Under the pieces are notes generated by a model. It was not told the origin of the DNA, ran no database searches, and saw only the letters and a program-made list of their open reading frames with translations. From positions 1 to 64,000 of the forward strand of contig JBBATH010000011.1 of NCBI GenBank assembly GCA_040398845.1: a stretch of 64,000 bases of DNA, in the 5' to 3' direction. How positions within the stretch are numbered: the first letter of the stretch is position 1; each line of letters begins with the position of its first letter. This document shows positions 53,308 through 61,548 of this stretch, piece after piece. A program made the position numbers and the translations under genes. This stretch comes from WLND01 sp040398845. GTDB lineage: Bacteria; Actinomycetota; Actinomycetes; S36-B12.

Positions 53308-54573
53308 ATGAGTCCTTGGCCCCCGGTGACCTACGAGTCTCGCCCTTGGACTTCCAAGTATGCGAACAATCCTGCAACTCCGGCCGCCTACCGGCAAACC
53401 CAACCCGAGTATTCGGCTGCTGTGCCGGCAAGCATCGATGCCCTGGAAGTGATGCTGTCTGGTCCAACGATCACCGCCGTCACCGACGCCGCGGTGGCGA
53501 TTGCCCGCTTTGATACGGCCCTCGGCAGTGAGATCGCTCCGTTCGCCTCGGTGCTGTTGCGTTCGGAGTCTGCTGCCAGTTCTCGGATCGAGGAACTGAC
53601 GGCGTCGGCGCGGGCTATCGGGGAGGCGGAGCTCGGCGGCCGCCAGGGCAGTAATGCCGCGTCGATTGTCGGCAACACCCAGGCGATGAGCGCGGCGATC
53701 GCGCTATGTGGGGAGTTGTCCATCGCCACGATTGAGCGTATGCACCATGCCCTTTTGGAGCACAGCGAACCGGTAATCGCTGGGGTGCTGCGTCAAGAAC
53801 AGGTGTGGATTGGCGGCGGGGGCCGTGGCCCGCAAGGCGCGACTTTTGTTCCACCGCATCATGAGCGGGTGCGCCCAGCCTTGGATGACTTGGTGGTGTT
53901 CATGAATCGCTGGAATCTCCCCGTGTTGATCCAGGCCGCTGTTGCGCACGCACAGTTCGAGACGATCCATCCGTTTGTGGATGGCAACGGCCGCACGGGT
54001 CGAGCCTTGGTCCATGCGCTGTTGCGCAATAAGGGTCTAACGCGAAATGTCAGCGTGCCGATTTCGGCTGGTCTCGTGAGCGACACGTCCGCCTATTTTG
54101 ATGCGCTGACGGCGTATGGCCAGGGTGATCTTGAGCCGATCGTTCAACAGTTTGCGGAGGCTTCCTTTGTTGCCATCTACAACGGCACTGTCCTGGTGGA
54201 CGACTTGCGGCTAGTGCGCGCCAGATGGGCGGAAACGGTCAGTGCCCGCTCGGATGCGCTGGTGCATCGTGTTGCCGACCTGCTTGTGCGCCAACCTGTC
54301 ATTAGTGCTCGCACCGCTGCGGATGCACTGGACGTCGAACTGCGCAACGTCCTGCCGGCTATTGAGCGGCTTGCGGCTGCAGAAATCCTTGTGCCATCGA
54401 ATCTGCACAAGCGTGGGAGGATTTGGCGTGCGCCTGAAGTGCTGCGCGCCCTTGATGACTTTGCTGCCCGCAGTGGCCGACGCACTCGGGAACATCGTGC
54501 CGCTCCAGAGGACCACGACAGACTCCCCACGCACCCCGCTCTCACGCCGAGGGTTCCCCCGCCAAGCCTTTAG
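53308..54573 (+). CDS. Fic-domain AMP transferase with N-terminal inhibitory helix and wHTH
   Basis: A 421-aa Fic protein. The catalytic motif is HPFVDGNGRTGR (canonical). An N-terminal SSRIEE resembles the inhibitory [S/T]xxxE[G/N] motif of class II Fic proteins, so activity is probably autoinhibited. The C-terminal third has a wHTH (VISARTAADALDVELRNVLPAIERLAAAEILV), as in Fic/DOC regulators. It probably AMPylates a target protein. ATG 53308 with AGGAG 7 bases upstream. It is the only intact gene between the two tRNA-Ser(GGA) copies. Confidence 0.85.
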   Translation: MSPWPPVTYESRPWTSKYANNPATPAAYRQTQPEYSAAVPASIDALEVMLSGPTITAVTDAAVAIARFDTALGSEIAPFASVLLRSESAASSRIEELTASARAIGEAELGGRQGSNAASIVGNTQAMSAAIALCGELSIATIERMHHALLEHSEPVIAGVLRQEQVWIGGGGRGPQGATFVPPHHERVRPALDDLVVFMNRWNLPVLIQAAVAHAQFETIHPFVDGNGRTGRALVHALLRNKGLTRNVSVPISAGLVSDTSAYFDALTAYGQGDLEPIVQQFAEASFVAIYNGTVLVDDLRLVRARWAETVSARSDALVHRVADLLVRQPVISARTAADALDVELRNVLPAIERLAAAEILVPSNLHKRGRIWRAPEVLRALDDFAARSGRRTREHRAAPEDHDRLPTHPALTPRVPPPSL

Positions 54574-54953
54574 ACGCGCCTGTCCGAAAACCAAGGCCTT
54601 TGAGACGATCGAGGCGTGTGGCCACCACTCAACGGTCGCGCAAAGGTGCAAGATCGTTGCCTCGCCGGTGGGCTTGCAGGTTTAGGGCTCCTCCCTAGAT
54701 CGTGTGGATTTGGGGAGCTTTGGGGTGCAGAAACATACCGTTTTCGCCCGCCGTATCCCGCTTTCACGCTCCCGCCACCGTTTCGGGCATTCGGCTCGTT
54801 CACCCCCACATCAGTCCGCCGGTCTTTCCTCAACTCGCAAGTGTCCAGCACACGTTCACAAAAGCCCCCTACGGGTAAAGCCGTTCTCCCCTATGGGGGA
54901 TTCCGCGAGGAGGCGCCGCACGAGGAGGGCAATGACCGTGTAAATTTGGGCTT
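54574..54953. other. Intergenic stretch with partial SRP RNA duplicate
   Basis: No gene is supported here. From about 54892 to 54928 (GGGGGATTC.GCGAG..G.CGCCGCACGAGG) the sequence matches the 5' part of the SRP RNA gene at 52089-52123; the conserved GGAAGG domain is missing. TAAATT at 54941-54946 could be the -10 box for the following tRNA. Confidence 0.5.
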
Positions 54954-55038
54954 GGAGGATTCGCCTAGTGGCCTATGGCGCTCGCTTGGAAAGCGGGTTG
55001 GGTGAAAGCCCTCAGGGGTTCAAATCCCCTATCCTCCG
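54954..55038 (+). tRNA. tRNA-Ser (GGA), copy B
   Basis: Identical over 85 nt to copy A at 52188, but followed by GCGC instead of CCA. A strong terminator hairpin follows 12 bases later, which suggests this copy keeps the original downstream flank. Confidence 0.95.
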
Positions 55039-55050
55039 CGCTGCGAGCAG

Positions 55051-55081
55051 GGCGGAGCACACCGATTCGGTGTGCTCCGCC
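55051..55081 (+). terminator. Terminator after tRNA-Ser copy B
   Basis: GGCGGAGCACACCGA-T-TCGGTGTGCTCCGCC, a perfect stem followed by TCTTGCTTGT. Confidence 0.85.
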
Positions 55082-55103
55082 TCTTGCTTGTACTGTTCTC
55101 GGC

Positions 55104-55193
55104 GGTGGCGTGTCCGAGCGGCCAAAGGAGCACGCCTCGAAAGCGTGTGTGGGGGTAACTTCACCGTGGGTTCAAATCCCACCGCCACCGCCA
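55104..55193 (+). tRNA. tRNA-Ser (CGA)
   Basis: A class II tRNA: acceptor GGTGGCG/CGCCACC, anticodon stem ACGC/GCGT around CTCGAAA (anticodon CGA), a long variable arm and T-loop TTCAAAT; CCA is encoded at 55191-55193. Confidence 0.95.
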
Positions 55194-55227
55194 AAGGGTC
55201 CTGACGAAACTCGGGGCCTTGGACTTA

Positions 55228-55275
55228 CGAAACCCCCTGAGGGGCTGCCTGCGGGCGCCTTTCCGGGGGGTTTCG
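55228..55275 (+). terminator. Hairpin after tRNA-Ser (CGA)
   Basis: CGAAACCCCC pairs with GGGGGTTTCG (10 bp) around a 28-base loop that can fold further. Located 35 bases past the tRNA. Confidence 0.6.
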
Positions 55276-55446
55276 CCGTTGGCGGGGGCTCGCGCGGTCA
55301 CGATCGGCCGTCATCGGGTGGTGGTGCCGTTCGCTGTCGTCTCGTGTTTCGTTGACGGGGACGGCTCAGGGCCCGCCGGCCGGGGGCCGCGGGCTGTCCT
55401 GGGGTGGTGCGGGGGGTGGTGCTGGGGGTTTCTCTGTGCGGTGGGG

Positions 55447-56331
55447 TTACGCCTCGACGGGCGGGGCGAGCGCGAGGTCGGGGTTGCCGTCGGCGTCGCG
55501 CTCCTCGAAGCCGTGATCGACGGGGTCGACCGAGCAGAGGGCGTGGATGCGGTCGCCGGTGCGCGCGGCCCACTTGCGCAGCAGGCGGATGTTCGTGGCG
55601 ACTGCGACGGCGGCGAGCATGAGGGTGGTCTTGACCATGCCGACGATGAAGATCCAGCCGCGCTGGAGGTCCGCGGTCTTCGCGCTCTTGACGTTGCCGA
55701 AGATCGCCTCGACGTGGGTGCGGCTGCTGTAGGAATCGATCCAGGCGTCCGATCCCCAGGCCAGCGGCTGGCGGGCCTTCGCCGCGACGTTTCCGGCGAT
55801 GGTGATGGTGCGCTGGCGGCAGCAGCGCAGGAAGTCGCCCTGCCGGTCCCAGTCGGCCTTCGCGCCGGCGTAGGCGTCCTTGTCGGCCTTCGCGGCGTCC
55901 TTCGCCGGGCGGGCCGGCTCGACGGGCAGTTCGGGGACGTCGTGCGGCCGGGCGCCGACCGGGGTGCCGGCGGGCAGGTCCTGGGAGAACGGGCAGTTGC
56001 CGCAGATCACCTTCCCGGCCTGCGCGGGGCACTCGTAGCTTTCCTTGCCGGAGTCGTCGGGGCCCGCGACGCGGCGGAACGCGGCGACCTGCCGCTCAGC
56101 GATCAGCGCGCGGAACGCGTCGATCTCCCCGGTGCGCGCCTGGTGGTCGGCTCGTTCCTGCGCCGTCGCGCCCTGCTTGAGCGTTCCGGCCGACAGGTTC
56201 GCCGGACGCGGGATCCGCTCGAGGACGTCGAAGCGGTCGCCCATGACGGCGCGGCAGTGCGGGACGCCATCGATCATCGCGACGCCGTCATGATCGCGGA
56301 CGCCCCGGTCGCCGGCATGCATGTCGATGAC
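55447..56331 (-). mobile_element. Transposase C-terminal fragment inserted in hsdM
   Basis: About 290 codons of a DDE transposase: a Cys-rich centre (ECPAQAGKVICGNCPF) and the C-terminal signature RTHVEAIFGNVKSAKTADLQRGWIFIVGMVKTTLMLA. The family may be IS1182-like; the N-terminal half is missing. The reverse-strand frame starts at the junction with the hsdM fragment, so either a deletion or a truncated insertion joined the two. A related fragment is at 58266-58440. Confidence 0.75.
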
Positions 56332-56522
56332 CGGTACACATCGGAGATCCGCTTGAAGAACATCAACGGGAACATGTAGGCCTTGAAGTCGGCCTGGTCG
56401 ATAGCGCCGCGCAGCAGGTCGGCTGCCTTGGCCATGTGCTGCTCGAGTTCCGACAGGGTGATTGGACCTGTGCCACTCGGTATCAGTGCGAGCGCCTGGG
56501 CGCAGGCTTCTTCCTCGGTCAC
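56332..56522 (-). pseudogene. hsdM: Type I restriction methylase N-terminus, truncated
   Basis: The first ~63 codons encode LSELEQHMAKAADLLRGAIDQADFKAYMFPLMFFKRISDVY, the N-terminal helical domain of HsdM. The frame then passes into transposon sequence and stops. No methylase motifs, hsdS or hsdR are present, so no type I system survives here. Confidence 0.8.
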
Positions 56523-56758
56523 ACGTCAGACCGTCCGTGTCCCTGGGCTCCTGGCAGGGAGGTCATCTGCGGCTCCGCGGTTCGCTTCCAAGTCGGCACT
56601 TTCACGCTCCCCCCTCCATCACTGACGAGATCGGCCAGTTGCCCACAGCATTAGGCACCAGACTGTGTGTCCTCACCGACAGGTGACGCAGGATCCATCT
56701 GACGGGCAAGGTGAGACCGAGGGGCTACCCTCGTTATACACGGGAGGAGGCGATCCAC

Positions 56759-57598
56759 ATGACTCAGCGGGATTATCGGATTCGGATCATTGACCTCGGC
56801 TTGCCCTCCGGGCAGATCGCAGCCAGCGATCTTGCAGCGATCGCCGACGGCCTCCAGACCATCGCGCACCGGCTGGCCCGCCACCTGGCCGGAGCCAGTG
56901 GCAGGGGGCGCTCGCCCGCGATTCTCGAGAGAGCCTCGCAAGTGATGGTCGTCGGACTATCTTCCGGATCAACAATCCTGGAGTGCCGGCTCGGCGACCC
57001 TGAGACGCTGGATCTGCCGCAATCCCCCGACGACGTCCTTGGGCAGCAGTTCGACGCGATAATCGCGGGTATCGCAACAAACACACCCCCGACGAACACG
57101 CCGCCGCTGGTGGCGTCAGCGGCCCAGAAGCTCGCACGTCAACTGCGGGCAAGGTTCCCCAATGGATCGATCGAGTTCACGCTTCCCACGTCGACCGTGT
57201 CCACTGCCGTGCCTGACATCGACAGCTCGGTCTGGCAGATGAGCAAGGACATGGAAATCCAACACATTGCCGTGAGCGGTGTGCTGAACAGGATCGACTT
57301 GCGAGTCAACTCCTTCCGCATCACAGACTCCGCTGGCAATGACATTTCCTTGAACGAAGTCGCTGAGCCGGAGGACTTCGGGCCACTCATCGGCAAGCTC
57401 GTCACGGCCGAAGGCGACGGCGAGTACGTCAACGGAAAGTTGACTGGACTAGTCGCCCCAACGATCGCCGCGTTCGACCTTCCAGAGGCGTGGCTACGTC
57501 CCGGAACGCACCACCCGATTACGGGCGGAGGGAGCTTCGGCGAAGGTGTTGACGGCGTGACCGACAGTGAGATTGAGGTCTTCTTGGCCTCCCGATGA
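56759..57598 (+). CDS. Unknown 279-aa protein, partner of PIN nuclease
   Basis: I do not recognise a named family. The N-terminal half (RIIDLGLPSGQIAASDLAAIADGLQTIAHRLARHLAG) is a helix pair followed by VMVVGLSSGSTILECRLG. The centre has a Pro/Thr hinge (TNTPPTNTPPL) and the C-terminal half is beta-rich (IQHIAVSGVLNRIDL, NDISLNEV, GEYVNGKLTGLV). No HTH or TM is seen. GGAGGAG lies about 8 bases upstream and TATACA at 56735-56740 is a plausible -10 box. ATGA overlap with the PIN gene suggests a toxin-antitoxin-like pair, with this large protein as antitoxin or sensor. Confidence 0.75.
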   Translation: MTQRDYRIRIIDLGLPSGQIAASDLAAIADGLQTIAHRLARHLAGASGRGRSPAILERASQVMVVGLSSGSTILECRLGDPETLDLPQSPDDVLGQQFDAIIAGIATNTPPTNTPPLVASAAQKLARQLRARFPNGSIEFTLPTSTVSTAVPDIDSSVWQMSKDMEIQHIAVSGVLNRIDLRVNSFRITDSAGNDISLNEVAEPEDFGPLIGKLVTAEGDGEYVNGKLTGLVAPTIAAFDLPEAWLRPGTHHPITGGGSFGEGVDGVTDSEIEVFLASR

Positions 57599-58023
57599 CA
57601 ACGGCAGCCCAGACGCGGCCTGTCCTTGTCGACACGAATGTGGCCTCCTACATGCTCGTTAGAAGCGGCGAGCAGCGTGCCCTGTGGTCTGAACATCTAC
57701 TCGGCCGCGTGTTGGTGATTGCAGTACAAACAAGGGTCGAGCTGCTTGCCCTGCCTCTCACGAACAACTGGGGAGAGAGGAAGGCAAATCAGCTCGTCGA
57801 AACACTCGAAGGGCTCCCCGTGGTCCCGGTCGATGTCGAGGTCCAGCAGCGTTACGTGGCGTTAAGCGCATGGGGCCGGCGAACCGGCCACGCCATAGGG
57901 CAGCCCGCCCAAGTCGCGGACCGATGGATAGCCGCCACTGCCCTGGCACACAATCTGGAACTTGCCACACAAGACGGACACTTCGACGGAATCCCGGACT
58001 TGAAGAGACTCCCAGCGGTCTGA
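57595..58023 (+). CDS. PIN-domain RNase (VapC-like)
   Basis: A 142-aa PIN protein: VDTNVASYML (first Asp), AVQTRVELLALPL (Glu), QVADRWIAATALAHNLELATQDGHF (third and fourth acidic residues). All four metal-binding acids are kept, so nuclease activity is plausible. It overlaps the 279-aa gene by 4 bases and depends on it for translation coupling. A small VapB-type partner is absent. Confidence 0.85.
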   Translation: MTTAAQTRPVLVDTNVASYMLVRSGEQRALWSEHLLGRVLVIAVQTRVELLALPLTNNWGERKANQLVETLEGLPVVPVDVEVQQRYVALSAWGRRTGHAIGQPAQVADRWIAATALAHNLELATQDGHFDGIPDLKRLPAV

Positions 58024-58265
58024 GGCCCACCGATAGCTGCTGAGGACTGGGCGGTCCAGGCGGACAGCGCCAGGCGAGGGGCCACTCGTGTAGGCCCAAC
58101 TGCTCCTTCCACTCGTTTGACCCGAGACTGATGAAGGAGCGGGCATCGGCTCAGGTGATGAAGTCGGGCGGCGAGCATGCGAGACGGTCTCGCTCTCCGT
58201 TGACTTCGACGCGAGTCAGTTGCTGTACCGGCTGGCATTCGCCACGGGAGCCAGGAGTTCCGTCC

Positions 58266-58440
58266 GGGCCAACGACGCAGTCGCATGCCGACAATGAAGA
58301 TCCAGCCTCGTTGCAGGTCCGCGGTATTCGCGCTCTTGACGTTGCCGAAGATCCCCTCGACGTTGGTGCGGCGGCTGTAGGAATCGATCCAGGCATCCGA
58401 TCCCCAGGCCAGCGGCTGGCGGACCTTCGCCGCGACGGCA
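58266..58440 (-). mobile_element. Second, diverged fragment of the same transposase family
   Basis: The frame reads VRQPLAWGSDAWIDSYSRRT and VEGIFGNVKSANTADLQRGW then IFIVGM, about 90% identical by eye to 55640-55800, after which similarity ends at both sides. Not a recent duplicate of the 55.4-kb fragment. Confidence 0.7.
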
Positions 58441-58808
58441 CCGGGACACGGCGCTGTATTGGGCACTCGGCCGTTGTCTCCGGACACCTGATGCTGCGGG
58501 TCCCACCACATGGGCAGCACCTTGCGTTCGGCGCCGTTGATCAGGCAGATGACGCGCCGAGGGTCTCCAGCGCTCCGGCACCAGCTCAGCGTCAGCACTT
58601 CGACATCTGCGTCAGCTGTCTCGTCCAACGCTTCCCTGCGATACACGATCTCGAACTGCTTCTGCGCCTGCTCGCTCAGTTCCTCAACCGTCACTGCGTG
58701 GTTGGCCGACTGCCTGTTGATGCGCTCAATGTCGAGAACCTCACCCAAGGACATCTCGTTGTGCCGTGCCAGATACCCGGCGAGTTCCTCATACAGGGGA
58801 TCGTCCAC
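58441..58808 (-). pseudogene. Unknown gene truncated by transposase fragment
   Basis: About 122 codons (MDDPLYEELAGYLARHNEMS...RRVICLINGAERKVLPMWWD) precede the transposase sequence in the same frame. I do not recognise the family; the repeated LSWCRSAGDPRRVICLINGAERK looks like a conserved core. The C-terminus is lost. Confidence 0.55.
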
Positions 58809-58976
58809 GTCTGGCCATGGAAACGGCCCCCTCCTGTCGACAAGGCCATAGTCAAGCGCCCAACGTCCCTCATTTGGTTGCAGGCGCGGCAGCGACGATC
58901 GGCGTCATGATCGCGTTCTACTCACGGCAAGGCCAGCGGACAACGCTCATCAATTGACGGACCCCGGTCTGCTGAC

Positions 58977-59060
58977 TCAGGCCCAGGCGGGGAAGTTGAC
59001 GTCCGCGATGTCATGCATCGCGTCAGCCGACTGGCTCAACCTCTTGTAGAAGTCCCTCAT
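58977..59060 (-). pseudogene. Possible C-terminal remnant (27 codons)
   Basis: The reverse strand reads MRDFYKRLSQSADAMHDIADVNFPAWA-stop; the open frame extends upstream without a start until it meets ltrA. It looks like the tail of a larger lost protein. Weak evidence. Confidence 0.3.
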
Positions 59061-59106
59061 GGAGTCCGTCGTGATCGTCGCAGCGGAAACGTCTAAGCCG
59101 GGACCG

Positions 59107-60279
59107 TCAGTGTTCGTCGAAGCGGATTCGGTGACGGTTCTCGCGGAAACAAATCGCCTCGTAGGTCACCAGCGCGACGAGGACCAAGGTCAGTATGCCC
59201 AGCGACGTGAGGGCTGGCATCAGCGCACCGACCGGGATCAGCGCGAGCAGGACCATCGCCACGACGAGTCTTTGAACGTTGACTGTATGAATGTTGCGCA
59301 GACGGAAGGCCACGTGCGCCAGGAGGTAGAGGGCCATCCCGCCGAACAGCGCCACGGACACGATCGTCTTCAGGGGCGCGTCAATATCGAGCAGGGTCTT
59401 CTTGAGCCCCAGCGCGACCAGCACAATGCCGAACACCATAAACAGGTGGATGTAGCTGTACGAGTCACGCGCCATGCTTGCCTGCTTTCGTCCTGTCAGA
59501 GACGCGAGCACGCGCTCGGCCACCACGGCCACCACGTCGAAGTAGAGCCACCACATTGCGCAGACGACCGCGACACCGAACGCAGCGGCCGTCACGACGC
59601 CGCCCGAGAGTTCCTCGCCCGACGCACTGACGCCGAGGGCCACCACCGACTCACCGAGCGCGATGATGATGATGAGTCCGTGCCGCTCGGCGAAGTGGCC
59701 CGCGTCGACCTTCCAGCCGGAGGTGCCCACCACCAGCGGCGTACCGAAGTCGATGATGATCGCCAGTGCCCAAAGCACGGCCCGCACAGGACCCGGCGAC
59801 ACGAACCCTGCCGCCAGAATCAAGGTCGCGCCCGCCAGCATTCCCGGGGTCAGCCTCAGAACGGCACCGAACACGTCTTTGTCAGTGCGGGTCGTGATCA
59901 TGTAGAGCAGGACGTGCACGACGCGAACCACGAAGTAGGCGGCGCCAAACAATAGGGCGTACCCGCCGAAGGCAGCCGGCACCGCCAGCCCGGCCACAAG
60001 CATGGCGATCATCGCCACCATGATCACCAACCGCGACATCACGTCGTCATCGATGCGGATCGAGTTGGTCAGCCAGGCGTAGCCCACCCATGCCCACCAG
60101 ATCATCGCGAGCACTGCGAACCCGCGCAGCATGCCGAGCCAGGTGAGGTCGTCGGCAAGCAGGGTCGTGACCTGAGTGAGTGCGAAGACGAAGACGAGGT
60201 CGAAGAACAGCTCAAGCGGGGTGACCGCGTGCGATACCCCGACCGCGCGGTCGTGGCGGTGCTCGTCAGGCGCGCTCAT
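59107..60279 (-). CDS. ltrA: Low-temperature-requirement A (LtrA) membrane protein
   Basis: A 390-aa LtrA-family protein with about 11-12 TM helices: VTPLELFFDLVFVFALTQVT (signature), RHGLIIIIALGESVVALG, and WWLYFDVV. The function is unknown; the Listeria gene is needed for growth in the cold. I chose ATG 60279 because GGAAG lies ~10 bases upstream; ATG 60288 overlaps that site. Not part of an obvious operon. Confidence 0.88.
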   Translation of the reverse strand: MSAPDEHRHDRAVGVSHAVTPLELFFDLVFVFALTQVTTLLADDLTWLGMLRGFAVLAMIWWAWVGYAWLTNSIRIDDDVMSRLVIMVAMIAMLVAGLAVPAAFGGYALLFGAAYFVVRVVHVLLYMITTRTDKDVFGAVLRLTPGMLAGATLILAAGFVSPGPVRAVLWALAIIIDFGTPLVVGTSGWKVDAGHFAERHGLIIIIALGESVVALGVSASGEELSGGVVTAAAFGVAVVCAMWWLYFDVVAVVAERVLASLTGRKQASMARDSYSYIHLFMVFGIVLVALGLKKTLLDIDAPLKTIVSVALFGGMALYLLAHVAFRLRNIHTVNVQRLVVAMVLLALIPVGALMPALTSLGILTLVLVALVTYEAICFRENRHRIRFDEH

Positions 60280-60335
60280 GACCGTCATTCTTCCTCGCTC
60301 GGAGGGCAAAACAACCTGACAATCCGGCTCCATGA

Positions 60336-60587
60336 TCAGTCCCTCAGTTGCGCGCGACGGTGCGCGTGAAGATGAACCAATTCACGGGTGACGACTAGTC
60401 CGGCGAGAGGAGTCTGTCGACCGACGATTCGACCAAGTCCCGTAGGCCATGGGTCGCACGCGTGTGAGCCCTGACTGATTCCAAGCTGCGCAGCCACCTG
60501 CTGTTGGGAAAGCCCTTGGGACAGGCGTGCCTGCTGTATGAGGAGACCGAGTACCTGTGGGCCCGAAACGGAACCGATGAGGGCCAT
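60336..60587 (-). pseudogene. HTH (Xre/HipB-like) regulator remnant
   Basis: The N-terminal 40 residues VLGLLIQQARLSQGLSQQQVAAQLGISQG are a clear Xre helix-turn-helix, but after the second helix the reading loses family likeness (SHACDPWPTGLGR), consistent with a frameshift. Probably an inactive antitoxin-type gene. Confidence 0.55.
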
Positions 60588-60668
60588 GGAGCCAACGATC
60601 TACGGCACTATTCACCAAGCAGCAATCAATCGGATGATTCCGACAGCAACGAACCTTGAAGGCCTCAC

Positions 60669-61430
60669 TCACGTGGCGGTGCCTCCTGATCCCAACAGCT
60701 CACGCTTGAGGTCCGCCACCATCGCCTTCAGTTCCGCGAGCTCCTTGAGCACCTCGTCGATGGGTGGCGGGCCGGGCGGAACGTTGGTCTGCTTGATGAG
60801 GGTCGCTGCGACTCCTGCCGAAACAACGCCGAGGACAGAGATGCCCACCAGCATGATGATCGTTGCGATGAACCGGCCCATCGCTGTCACGGGAACAAAG
60901 TCGCCATAGCCGACCGTGGTGATTGTCTCGAATGACCACCACACCGCTTCGCCAAATGTGTTGATCTCCGCGCCAGCCGCGCCCCGTTCGGCACCAAGCA
61001 CCATGAGGCTGCCCACCCACACGACGAGCGCCGTGGTCATGACCGCGCTGACGATCGCCTTGCCCGTAACGGCCCCGCGCTTCTTCGACAGGATTCCATC
61101 GCTGTTGAAGGCTCGCAGCGCCCGCAGCGCCCGCAGTTGCGGAACGACAACCGTCACGACATCAAGCAGGTGAGTGCGAATGAAGCGCCAGCGGTCCGGT
61201 GAGAGAGCGATCCGAAAGGCGAGGTCCGCCACGAACAGCAACCACAGGAAGTAGCCGAACAAAGTGGCCCACGTGTACCAACTCTCGTCAGGGCGATAGA
61301 TGATCATCTGGGCTGAATAGGTGATGAGATACACCAAGGCGAGTGCTGACAGCAGCAGGTCGGTTTTGGCCTCGTAGACGTTGAGCAATTGAAGGCGTCG
61401 GTCACTTGAGGCGCTGGAGGGCAAAGTCAT
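60669..61430 (-). CDS. Voltage-gated-like potassium channel
   Basis: A 253-aa channel: N-terminal helices, an S4-like Arg-rich segment (VVPQLRALRALRAF), then S5-pore-S6 with the filter TTVGYGDFVPVT, and a C-terminal coiled coil (IDEVLKELAELKAMVADLKREL) for tetramer assembly. It would carry K+. The ATG at 61430 has no ribosome site; TACACT ends 7 bases upstream and could be a -10 box, so a leaderless mRNA is likely. Confidence 0.85.
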   Translation of the reverse strand: MTLPSSASSDRRLQLLNVYEAKTDLLLSALALVYLITYSAQMIIYRPDESWYTWATLFGYFLWLLFVADLAFRIALSPDRWRFIRTHLLDVVTVVVPQLRALRALRAFNSDGILSKKRGAVTGKAIVSAVMTTALVVWVGSLMVLGAERGAAGAEINTFGEAVWWSFETITTVGYGDFVPVTAMGRFIATIIMLVGISVLGVVSAGVAATLIKQTNVPPGPPPIDEVLKELAELKAMVADLKRELLGSGGTAT

Positions 61431-61548
61431 GAGCGGAGTGTAAGAATCTCCAGCCTGCCCTGTGCGCCATTTCGCCAGCTTGCTATCTCTGACATCAGGC
61501 CCTAAATTCACTGCAATCATTCGGAACCGTGCATTGTTTGGGGATAAC

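Noticed and set aside
55219..56379. 386-codon forward open frame
   Set aside because: It is antisense to the transposase fragment, which has clear family motifs; the forward product has no recognisable features and is a GC-skew artefact.
59059..59955. 298-codon forward open frame rich in His/Arg/Asp
   Set aside because: Antisense to ltrA; composition (many RDQ/HHR runs) is typical of a reverse reading of membrane-protein codons.
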